DNA of 21,999 nucleotides from a virus. Below the pieces are notes generated by a model. The model was not told the DNA's origin. It did not search any database and worked only from the letters and a program-made list of their open reading frames with translations. The translations under genes were made by a program, and so were the position numbers. The stretch is taken from positions 1 through 21,999 of IMG/VR virus record IMGVR_UViG_3300021373_000227; one strand, written 5' to 3'. Positions 13,767 through 20,164 of the stretch are shown one piece after another. Within the stretch, counting starts at the first letter, position 1; every line of letters starts with the position of its first letter.

Positions 13767-15685
13767 GAAGTAATATCCACCATTTCACAAACCTCACCAG
13801 TACAAGCAAATGTCTGACTCGATTTAGTTGTATCTTCCTTTTCATACTCTGAAAGCTTACTCCAGTCAATAGCTTTTGGCATAGATTTTAATAAATCTTC
13901 ATATTCATCATTACCAACTTCTTGATAAGGAGCTTGCTGATAGGTATGTTCGTTATATGGTAAGAAGGATACACCTGACATCTCGTCAAAGTATTTATAG
14001 ACAAAGGCACCTACTTCAAACCACTCATCTTTTTTAACATTAATAGTAACTGATGGTTTATGTTCACACCAATGTCGCTGATATGCAAGCCAAGTCTCCA
14101 GCTGTTCAATAGCTGATAGGTCAGCGGTAACTACTGCATTGTTTGGTGACTTAACAGGAAAACTAAATACTGTAGTAGTATCACCCTTCATTACACAAGG
14201 TTCACTAGGTACTCCCTGATCTTTCATAAACTCTGTCAACGGATCTTTATTATCACCACGGACAGTACGGATATAATAGGGACTGTGGCGAGCATGTATG
14301 CCACTGGCACTATCCACCAGTTGCGAGACTGTGCCTGACGGTTTGACGCATGTAATTGCAGCAGCAACAGGTATACCAAGACGGTCAGCCCATTCAGCAT
14401 TAGTAGATACAGCGACCCCACGAAGATGTTCAAGTGTCTTCTCCAAACCTTTATTAGAAGTAGTCATTAAGGCGTTATCCATTATCCCTGTAAGTGACAC
14501 ACCCAACAAACGCTCTTCTTCTGTGTTCTTGTTCCACACCTTACGCAAGTATGGAAACTTGGTGTAGGTGGATTGTATGGTTCCCAGAATCGTAGCCAGT
14601 TTAACTTTACGTTCCATATCTTCGATAGTATCTGTCGCACGTACCACAACCTCAGTGAGATTGCAAAACTGATTCGGTCTAAGTATGATCTCACTACACG
14701 GATTAGTCCCGAACTCATAGTTAGGATCACGTCGACCATTCTTTTCAGCTTGCTTCTTACTTGATTGACGGTTAAATACACCACGTTCTCCACTTCCTGA
14801 CTCTACTAATGCCATCCATTCACGCATAAAAGACACAGCATCTGGCTTCTCTGTATAACTCACAGAGTTATTAGCTAAGGCACGTTGTGGATCATTCTCC
14901 CACCATGCACCTGACTTAGCATGACGCATACGATCATCACTGAGGTTACTCAGAGAGATCATAGCTGACCTACGTACACCACCTACTACAACTACCTCGC
15001 CAATCTTACACATGATGTCGTGACACTCAATGCTAGATAGCTTACGTCCCTGTGCATCTTTAAAGACCCTGATTACAAAGTTAAATAGATCTACTAATGG
15101 ACCTGGACCAGAAGCTCTGCCACCAAAAGTCTTAAGCTTTGCACCTGCAGGACGTACTAAACCAATATCCCATTGAGGGATTTCACCAGCCCAGAGGAGA
15201 GCGAGAACTTGACGAAGAGCCTTAGCCCAACCTTCCTTACTATCTTTGACAACGATAGTAGTCTCACTGACGAACAACTCAGGAACTTCAGGGAGCTTAG
15301 AGATAAACTGCCGCTCAACACTGAATCCAACACCAGTACCACAGAGCAAGATAAACATAGCCTCATCGAAGGACTTAGGGTCATCTACGGGTAGGTAGCT
15401 GCAGTTATACATACAAGTGTTGTCACGATTAGCAGCTGGACCTGCAGTCATCATGGCTCGCATAGAAGGCATAACTTCTAGTCCAAGGATAGCTTGTTCA
15501 ATGTCGTGTGCTACATTAAAATTATTTTCACTGTCACCACTATTAACTACAGGCTCAACTACATTATCCATATAGCGATTCACTGTTTCATCCCAAGACT
15601 CTCTGCGCCCTTCATCTTCAAGCCACCGTGCATACCGTGAGGTATGAATGAATGACTGATAATCAGTTGGTAGATAATTATTCAT
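13763..15685 (-). CDS. nrdJ: Class II (adenosylcobalamin-dependent) ribonucleoside-triphosphate reductase
   Basis: A 640-residue monomeric class II RNR of the Lactobacillus leichmannii RTPR type, which reduces NTPs to dNTPs with a radical generated from coenzyme B12. The catalytic set is complete: NPCSE at 328-332 (thiyl Cys330, Glu332), the second active-site cysteine Cys341 exactly 11 residues later, its redox partner near the N-terminus (Cys95, less likely Cys91), and the C-terminal shuttle pair CTGEVC (Cys628/Cys633). The 'GTGVGFSVERQF' (116-127) and 'KPSGTVSQL' (448-456) loops fit phosphate and substrate binding. It is somewhat shorter than the bacterial enzyme. It overlaps MazG upstream and a nuclease downstream by four bases each. 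No class I or III RNR genes, glutaredoxin or thioredoxin are visible nearby, so reduction relies on the host. Confidence 0.93.
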   Translation of the reverse strand: MNNYLPTDYQSFIHTSRYARWLEDEGRRESWDETVNRYMDNVVEPVVNSGDSENNFNVAHDIEQAILGLEVMPSMRAMMTAGPAANRDNTCMYNCSYLPVDDPKSFDEAMFILLCGTGVGFSVERQFISKLPEVPELFVSETTIVVKDSKEGWAKALRQVLALLWAGEIPQWDIGLVRPAGAKLKTFGGRASGPGPLVDLFNFVIRVFKDAQGRKLSSIECHDIMCKIGEVVVVGGVRRSAMISLSNLSDDRMRHAKSGAWWENDPQRALANNSVSYTEKPDAVSFMREWMALVESGSGERGVFNRQSSKKQAEKNGRRDPNYEFGTNPCSEIILRPNQFCNLTEVVVRATDTIEDMERKVKLATILGTIQSTYTKFPYLRKVWNKNTEEERLLGVSLTGIMDNALMTTSNKGLEKTLEHLRGVAVSTNAEWADRLGIPVAAAITCVKPSGTVSQLVDSASGIHARHSPYYIRTVRGDNKDPLTEFMKDQGVPSEPCVMKGDTTTVFSFPVKSPNNAVVTADLSAIEQLETWLAYQRHWCEHKPSVTINVKKDEWFEVGAFVYKYFDEMSGVSFLPYNEHTYQQAPYQEVGNDEYEDLLKSMPKAIDWSKLSEYEKEDTTKSSQTFACTGEVCEMVDITS

Positions 15686-16068
15686 CTGTTGTCACCACTT
15701 CCTTTTAATACACCACGTTGCTCTCTGTCGTCTAACTTTGCCATATTCATCTCCATAATCTTTTTAAGATTACCATTGAAAATGTTAGCTAAAGCTACTG
15801 TATAAAATAAAACATCCCCTAATTCTTTTAGGACTTCATCATCGCTAAATTTATTTTTATCACGAAATAGTTTTTTAATTTTTTCTGATACCTCTCCTGA
15901 CTCCCCCACAAGACCTAAGGTATTTTCTATAAGTCTGTCACGACCCTTAGTAAATATCTTGTCTTCTACAAATTGACTGTAGAATCTGACTGGATCTTCG
16001 CCATAGTCAGGGCTATTCTGGAACATCTCAAAGTAACCAAAAGCTTTTAAGTCAGTTTCATTTATCAT
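15682..16068 (-). CDS. mazG: MazG-like nucleotide pyrophosphohydrolase
   Basis: A 128-residue protein of the all-alpha NTP pyrophosphohydrolase fold. The metal site is plain: E56-x-x-E59 in 'GLVGESGEVSEKIKK' and E82-x-x-D85 in 'KELGDVLFY', 22 residues apart as the family requires. The C-terminal 'KLDDREQRGVLKGSGDNR' matches the usual MazG end. Such enzymes hydrolyse (d)NTPs, and in phages they have been proposed either to sanitise or recycle nucleotides or to lower host ppGpp. The activity here is not known. The gene starts 11 bases inside the 55-residue gene and overlaps RNR by four (ATGA), so it is co-expressed with dNTP synthesis. An internal promoter lies about 170 bases upstream. Confidence 0.88.
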   Translation of the reverse strand: MINETDLKAFGYFEMFQNSPDYGEDPVRFYSQFVEDKIFTKGRDRLIENTLGLVGESGEVSEKIKKLFRDKNKFSDDEVLKELGDVLFYTVALANIFNGNLKKIMEMNMAKLDDREQRGVLKGSGDNR

Positions 16069-16225
16069 TCATCTCTACCTCACAGTTTAAAACTTTAACA
16101 TCGTCTATGTCATAGATGATATCCTTTATCATTTCTTGTATGACACGACAGTTTTCCATATCATCAACCTCTAAAAAGTTGGCATCTTTATCCACCTTTA
16201 TATTCAGCAATACTTCATAACGCAT
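16058..16225 (-). CDS. Small acidic hypothetical protein
   Basis: A 55-residue protein reading MRYEVLLNIKVDKDANFLEV, then a stretch containing 'CRVIQEMIKDIIYDIDDV', and ending NCEVEMNDK. The layout strand - loop - helix - strand suggests a tiny alpha/beta fold. I know no homologue. ATG 16225 has AGGGG eight bases upstream, and the stop lies 11 bases inside the MazG gene, so it is coupled to MazG and RNR. A sigma70-like promoter directly upstream would start RNA only about seven bases before this ATG, excluding the AGGGG site. From that promoter the gene may therefore be read poorly, while readthrough from upstream would translate it normally. Confidence 0.6.
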   Translation of the reverse strand: MRYEVLLNIKVDKDANFLEVDDMENCRVIQEMIKDIIYDIDDVKVLNCEVEMNDK

Positions 16226-16238
16226 TCGGAAACCCCTA

Positions 16239-16266
16239 GTTATATCTAGCTTAGACTACTAGTCAA
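16239..16266 (-). promoter_or_regulatory. Sigma70-like promoter before the 55-aa gene, mazG and nrdJ
   Basis: On the minus strand TTGACT (16261-16266) and TATAAC (16239-16244), each 5 of 6 to consensus, are separated by 16 bases. They lie in the only sizeable gap of an otherwise overlapping operon. Two near-palindromes overlay it: GACTAGTAGTC across the -35 element and CTAGATATAACTAG across the -10 element. These are possible operator sites. The predicted RNA start is near 16232. This suggests separate, host-polymerase-driven expression of the nucleotide-supply genes. Confidence 0.55.
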
Positions 16267-16514
16267 GCATCATAAAAGAGTTCGTTGTAATTTATTACAA
16301 GAGGCTCAATATTCTTTTCAAAGTATTTTGACCACTCATAAGCATCTTCAAAATCTTCAAACCAATAATTAACACTTTCCATCTTACCATCTATCTCTGC
16401 ACGAACTACGCTGAGATACTTACAATCTTCAGGATACTCCTCATCTTCTGGTAGATCCTCAACTGATATTGGTCCCTCGATAATATCCCATATTTTTATA
16501 TTAGGCATAACCAT
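16263..16514 (-). CDS. Small acidic hypothetical protein
   Basis: An 83-residue acidic protein starting MVMPNIKIWDIIEGPISVED. I chose ATG 16514 rather than the upstream ATG 16571 because it overlaps the preceding stop as TAATG, has AAGGA about ten bases upstream and avoids a 58-base overlap. The ATG two codons later is also possible. The C-terminal half is aromatic and acidic (NYWFEDFEDAYEWSKYFEK). No known domain, membrane span or catalytic motif is visible. It is translationally coupled to the PD-(D/E)XK nuclease upstream. Its charge pattern would suit a DNA mimic or nuclease partner, but that is speculation. Its stop codon lies in the -35 region of the internal promoter. Confidence 0.6.
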   Translation of the reverse strand: MVMPNIKIWDIIEGPISVEDLPEDEEYPEDCKYLSVVRAEIDGKMESVNYWFEDFEDAYEWSKYFEKNIEPLVINYNELFYDA

Positions 16515-16855
16515 TATTTCCAATTCCTTAATAATTCCATGTAGTGATCTATGCTTATCATAGTTATCCAAGGTTGTCTATCAGATCTATAAAAGACTAC
16601 TGGTTCACCCTTGCCATGCTTACCTGCCTGTTCAATATAATCGTAAGCTGTTTTCATTCCAGACTTCCTACGCTTAACTTCGATTGTTATAGGCATCTTC
16701 TTTCTAGCTGCAGGGGATAGCTGAATATCTTCTCCAGTATCCCCCATAGTTGTACTCTTAATATCATCAGGTTCAAACTCTGGAAATGTCTCCAGTAATT
16801 TATCCCTAATTTCATTCTGACCACCCCTACCTTTTGCCTTAGCTGCTCGTGTCAT
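16514..16855 (-). CDS. PD-(D/E)XK endonuclease, Holliday-junction-resolvase-like
   Basis: A 113-residue nuclease. The basic N-terminus (TRAAKAKGRGGQNEIRDKL) leads into a helix with Glu15. 'GEDIQLSPAARKKMPITIEV' carries Asp43 and is followed by the E-V-K motif (Glu59, Lys61) with KRR after it. 'YIEQAGKHGKGEPVVFYRSD' gives the Q-A helix and the last strand. Size and motif order are those of small phage resolvase or VRR-type nucleases that cut branched DNA. It probably works with the Fe-S nuclease just upstream (17-base overlap) in recombination or in resolving replicated DNA before packaging. The actual cleavage preference cannot be told from sequence. Confidence 0.75.
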   Translation of the reverse strand: MTRAAKAKGRGGQNEIRDKLLETFPEFEPDDIKSTTMGDTGEDIQLSPAARKKMPITIEVKRRKSGMKTAYDYIEQAGKHGKGEPVVFYRSDRQPWITMISIDHYMELLRNWK

Positions 16856-17702
16856 CTGTTACCTCAGGTACATTGGGCAGCTTTTCTACATGCAATAGGT
16901 ATTCATTACCATAGGAATACTTAAAGGTACGCATGTTAGGCCAGCAAGCTTTCTTGTATTCGCAGAAAGAACAAGCCTTGTCAAGCTTTGTATTAGGGCT
17001 TGACTTACTTTGTGGTACAGGTGGAATACGTTCAGTTGGAAGATCACCCTCTACCATAGCCTTAGCTTCTTTGATCTCTTTTTCTTTGTTGCCTAAGTCT
17101 TCTGAAAAATCATAGACATCTAAACAAATCTCACCACTTACTTTATCAACAGCTAGGAAGGCACCACGAGTTTTATCTGTAACAAGCGGATCATCCTTAG
17201 CTGCATATACATATGAACTTAACTGACTGATGTAACCAAATGCGTCATTGTCACGCAGTGTTCCATCTTTAAACTTTTTAAATGCGTAAGAGCTGCAGGA
17301 TTTTACGTCAATAGTAACACCATCAATAACAGCGTCACGATGTCCACGAATGCCATGTACGTTCAACCTATCTTGTGAACCTGCTAGGTTATGACCTGAG
17401 GCCTTTACCATAGCAAGTATTAATTCTTCAATCATATCCCCATAAAAGAAACGTAACAGTAATGATGCATCTAATGACTCACCAAAGTCTGGTTTGTTTA
17501 CTTTATACCAAAGCTTTCTTTTACAGGGTGTTCCTACAGACGACAAAGACAGATAGCCCCTTGGTTCTTGAGGCTTACTGAACCTTTTATAAGCAGTGTC
17601 TGCTACACCAGAGCCTAGCAATTCGCTGATACTTTTAGTCCAGCCGCCTTGTCCATAGATCACACTTTGAATATCTTCAACTAGGGTCTCAAGTGTTTTC
17701 AT
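16839..17702 (-). CDS. Cas4/RecB-like exonuclease with Fe-S cluster
   Basis: A 287-residue PDDEXK_1-type nuclease. The active site is complete: H121-R-D123 in 'GIRGHRDAVIDG', D132-V-K134 in 'VTIDVKSCSS', and the Q160-x3-Y164 motif (SQLSSY). Four cysteines sit where Cas4 and AddB hold a 4Fe-4S cluster: Cys60 in 'GTPCKRKLWY', and Cys244, Cys247 and Cys253 in 'ACSFCEYKKACWP'. Family members are 5'-3' or bidirectional ssDNA exonucleases used in end resection. In T7 the equivalent task belongs to gp6 exonuclease, for which there is no homologue here. It stands between the SSB and the resolvase-like nuclease in overlapping genes, consistent with a recombination and host-DNA-degradation set. No Cas1 or CRISPR array is present, so a CRISPR role is not implied. 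Confidence 0.87.
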   Translation of the reverse strand: MKTLETLVEDIQSVIYGQGGWTKSISELLGSGVADTAYKRFSKPQEPRGYLSLSSVGTPCKRKLWYKVNKPDFGESLDASLLLRFFYGDMIEELILAMVKASGHNLAGSQDRLNVHGIRGHRDAVIDGVTIDVKSCSSYAFKKFKDGTLRDNDAFGYISQLSSYVYAAKDDPLVTDKTRGAFLAVDKVSGEICLDVYDFSEDLGNKEKEIKEAKAMVEGDLPTERIPPVPQSKSSPNTKLDKACSFCEYKKACWPNMRTFKYSYGNEYLLHVEKLPNVPEVTDDTSS

Positions 17703-17817
17703 TTAATTTCTTTCTGTGTTTTCTTTTTCGAAACAACTTCTTTGTTTGATCGGCAATAACCCTGAGTCGGTACTTTGGAGTTCGTACTTCTTTTGCCACA
17801 GGGTTACGCCTTTTCAT
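17689..17817 (-). CDS. Very small, strongly basic protein (NPVAK type)
   Basis: A 42-residue protein: MKRRNPVAKEVRTPKYRLRV followed by IADQTKKLFRKRKHRKKLNE and NT. About a third of the residues are Lys or Arg. Short proteins opening with 'NPVAK' or similar are common in phages, and I have no function for them. Binding to nucleic acid is suggested by charge only. It fills the 117-base gap between the SSB and Fe-S nuclease genes. The ATG lies two bases after the SSB stop with GAGGTT about 12 bases upstream, and the end overlaps the nuclease start by 14 bases. This coupling and the conserved-looking N-terminus are the evidence that it is a gene. Confidence 0.65.
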   Translation of the reverse strand: MKRRNPVAKEVRTPKYRLRVIADQTKKLFRKRKHRKKLNENT

Positions 17818-17819
17818 AG

Positions 17820-18314
17820 TTAGAAAAGAACCTCTTCACTAACCTTTTGCTCAGACACAGGTTGAGGAGAAGAATCTTCCTTGATGTAATCTACCCTATC
17901 AAGAACAGTAACCTTGTCTAAGCGAGTGCCTACGATAGATGGACGTGATGTATCGTAGACTGACAACTCTACCTCTACAGTAGAGCCGTTTCCAATAAGA
18001 CCATCAGAGTCAACGTCCCAAGCAGAACCATCTGCTTTAATGACTTCAGGTGCACCGCTATCCCAGTCCTTACCTGTGTCATACTTACGCACAAACTTAA
18101 CCTTTGTGCCTCGACCTTGAGGATCTTTTGATCCACGTTTCATAGAACGTGAAGCTTGAAGTGTATCCATACTTTGATCATCAAGGATCATATCAATAGT
18201 ACAGGCACCATTGCAGTCTCGGTAGACTCCCTCAAAACCATTCATGTCACGGTTCTGTGGAAATACTTTTGCCCACTCTGCAATACCAGTAAGTTTAATT
18301 TTACGTGTAGCCAT
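17820..18314 (-). CDS. Single-stranded DNA-binding protein (T7 gp2.5-like)
   Basis: A 164-residue protein with a beta-rich OB-fold-like body: 'RKIKLTGIAEWAKVF', 'GACTIDMILDD', 'GRGTKVKFVRKYDT', 'GNGSTVEVELSVYD', 'VTVLDRVDYI'. The tail is acidic and low complexity and ends in an aromatic residue (SEQKVSEEVLF). An acidic tail with a terminal Phe is the mark of gp2.5-type SSBs, where it contacts polymerase and helicase-primase. It sits directly downstream of the polymerase (14-base gap) behind a strong AAAGGAGGG ribosome site, as expected for a protein needed in large amount. The alternative is another phage recombination-associated OB protein, but gene order favours SSB. Confidence 0.75.
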   Translation of the reverse strand: MATRKIKLTGIAEWAKVFPQNRDMNGFEGVYRDCNGACTIDMILDDQSMDTLQASRSMKRGSKDPQGRGTKVKFVRKYDTGKDWDSGAPEVIKADGSAWDVDSDGLIGNGSTVEVELSVYDTSRPSIVGTRLDKVTVLDRVDYIKEDSSPQPVSEQKVSEEVLF

Positions 18315-18328
18315 TCGGCCCTCCTTTG

Positions 18329-20164
18329 TTAGTGTACGTCACTGTACCGTTGACCATATTGTATGTCAATACCCAAGTCAACATTTAATTTAAGATCTTC
18401 ATTAACTTTTTCAATAGCCCAAGTCAGTGTTTCACTGTGAACATTTTGTTCTCCTTCTTTAACCAAGTTAATTGATTCATCATGGAATTGTCCAATGATG
18501 TTAGGTCTACGTGTCATGTAATACGCTACCCACTTGTCAAAGCAGTAAGCACCAGTTGATTGGTTGAGCGTAGAGAACACATCTTTCTCGTAGCGTAGGC
18601 TGTGCCAGAACTTACTGACAGGATTCTGTACCCACATCTCACCATTTATGTGTCGTATCTTTTGATCCTCAGCAAACTTTTTTACTGACCAGTTACGATT
18701 CCAATAAGCATCAAGAAGATTTTGACATTCTGGTACAGACAAACCAGTAGTACGAGATAACTTAGGTGCACCTACTCCATAAGTCGCAGAGTAATTAACC
18801 ACTTTGTAGTTCTTACGCAAGGCTTTAAGCTCAGGCTTGTTGCCTTGATTGTAAGCGTCGATGTCATCCTGTGATACAGCACCTGCATGTTTAGCTAGGT
18901 CAAGGTGTGGGTCAAACCCATCCTGTGACATCTCAAACACATAAGCTGAATCGTAAGGGTGCATGTAGTGACGCTTGCATGTGTCCTCAAGAGAGGTCAT
19001 ATCAGCACCACACAATACGTAACCTTCAGGTGCAGTGAGGCACCCACGGATCTCTTTACCCCAAGGTCTGTCTACCCCAGGGAGATTTACCAGGGGATTC
19101 TCGTGTCTGAATCTAAGTGTATTAGTAAGACCACCAATCTCAGCTTTAACATAGCCATCACGTTCAAATCTCAAAAAGTTTTTAAAGATACCAAGCCTGT
19201 GTTTTATTACAGTTAAACCCTCCAATACTTTTACTGTTGGGTTACTATCAATCAGTAGCTGTACTGAGGGTGATAGCTCATTGTCTTTACGGATCTGAGG
19301 TATCTTACGATCCTCTTTGTAATCAAAGGTACAAGGCTCCCAACCAAGAGAAAACAACCAGTCCTTCACTTGAGATGAAGAGTTAGGGTTAGGATCATCA
19401 TAACCTTTAACAACAGTAACACCTTCATTGTAATGTCGAGGTAAACCTTTAGAATCAAGAAGGTTAAACCACCTTTCACCATGAGCAGAAGGTGAGCCAT
19501 CTTTCTTGAAACAGTTTTTAGGTTTATGTTTTACCTGAGTCTTTACAACTTTAGGCATTACCGACCCAAGCTCTTTAACCTTATCAAGCTCTTGATTAGT
19601 AAGCTCATCAAAACATTTTTGAGCTAAATCTACATCAAGCTTCCAACCAGATTGCTCTGCAATCGCAGCAGCTTTCATCTTGAACTCAAGATAACGAAAG
19701 AACTTATCCAAAAGGATCTTATCTTTTTGATAGATGATCATGAACTTCTTGAGTAAGTCTTGCCACAAACACCAATTAATCTTAACATCTTCTACACAAC
19801 GATGTGCATACTCTTCTGGAGTACCGTTCACCCAGTCATTAACTAATGGCTTAGGGATACCGAAGTCTTCACCAAAAGTTTCAAGCCCATGCTTCTTAGT
19901 TCTCTGATGATTAACTACCCAAGACATAGGTAAAGTGTCAAACAACCTAGCTCTAATCTTTATACCCAGAATCTTTTCTAGTAAGGGTACATCGTAACGA
20001 ATAATATTATGACCGATTAAACCACGTTGGTTTCTAAGCAACTCACGCATGTCGTTATAGTTAAACAAAGTGTCGTAATTAGAACCATCAGATGTATATG
20101 ACAAGCAATGTATTTTAGTAGCATCATCTAAAAGATTATCAGCTTCTACATCAAATACAATCAT
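18329..20164 (-). CDS. Family A DNA polymerase, T7-like, with 3'-5' exonuclease
   Basis: A 611-residue replicative polymerase. The proofreading domain has Asp5/Glu7 (MIVFDVEADN), 'GHNIIRYD' (51-58) and Asp126 in 'HRCVEDVKI'. The polymerase domain has motif A 'GADMTSLED' with catalytic Asp388, motif B R450-x3-K454-x3-Y458 followed by YG (O helix), and motif C H561-D562-E563. The residue matching E. coli Pol I Phe762 is Tyr458, as in T7. The enzyme is about 90 residues shorter than T7 gp5. The shortfall lies around 205-265, where T7 carries its thioredoxin-binding loop, so processivity may not use thioredoxin. It overlaps the primase-helicase gene by four bases (ATGA). There is no DnaJ-like CxxCxGxG insert, unlike HMO-2011-type phages. 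Confidence 0.93.
   Translation of the reverse strand: MIVFDVEADNLLDDATKIHCLSYTSDGSNYDTLFNYNDMRELLRNQRGLIGHNIIRYDVPLLEKILGIKIRARLFDTLPMSWVVNHQRTKKHGLETFGEDFGIPKPLVNDWVNGTPEEYAHRCVEDVKINWCLWQDLLKKFMIIYQKDKILLDKFFRYLEFKMKAAAIAEQSGWKLDVDLAQKCFDELTNQELDKVKELGSVMPKVVKTQVKHKPKNCFKKDGSPSAHGERWFNLLDSKGLPRHYNEGVTVVKGYDDPNPNSSSQVKDWLFSLGWEPCTFDYKEDRKIPQIRKDNELSPSVQLLIDSNPTVKVLEGLTVIKHRLGIFKNFLRFERDGYVKAEIGGLTNTLRFRHENPLVNLPGVDRPWGKEIRGCLTAPEGYVLCGADMTSLEDTCKRHYMHPYDSAYVFEMSQDGFDPHLDLAKHAGAVSQDDIDAYNQGNKPELKALRKNYKVVNYSATYGVGAPKLSRTTGLSVPECQNLLDAYWNRNWSVKKFAEDQKIRHINGEMWVQNPVSKFWHSLRYEKDVFSTLNQSTGAYCFDKWVAYYMTRRPNIIGQFHDESINLVKEGEQNVHSETLTWAIEKVNEDLKLNVDLGIDIQYGQRYSDVH

Noticed and set aside
16226-16262. 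Cobalamin riboswitch before the B12-dependent RNR
   Set aside because: The only gap upstream is 37 bases, far too short for the roughly 200-base aptamer, and no B12-box-like sequence is seen.
16263-16571. A 102-residue version of the acidic protein starting at ATG 16571
   Set aside because: The extra 19 residues are read from the coding end of the nuclease gene. The ATG at 16514 overlaps the stop as TAATG and has an AAGGA site.
16839-17702. CRISPR adaptation nuclease Cas4
   Set aside because: Motifs are Cas4-like, but there is no Cas1, Cas2 or array, and the gene sits between SSB and a resolvase-like gene in a replication operon.
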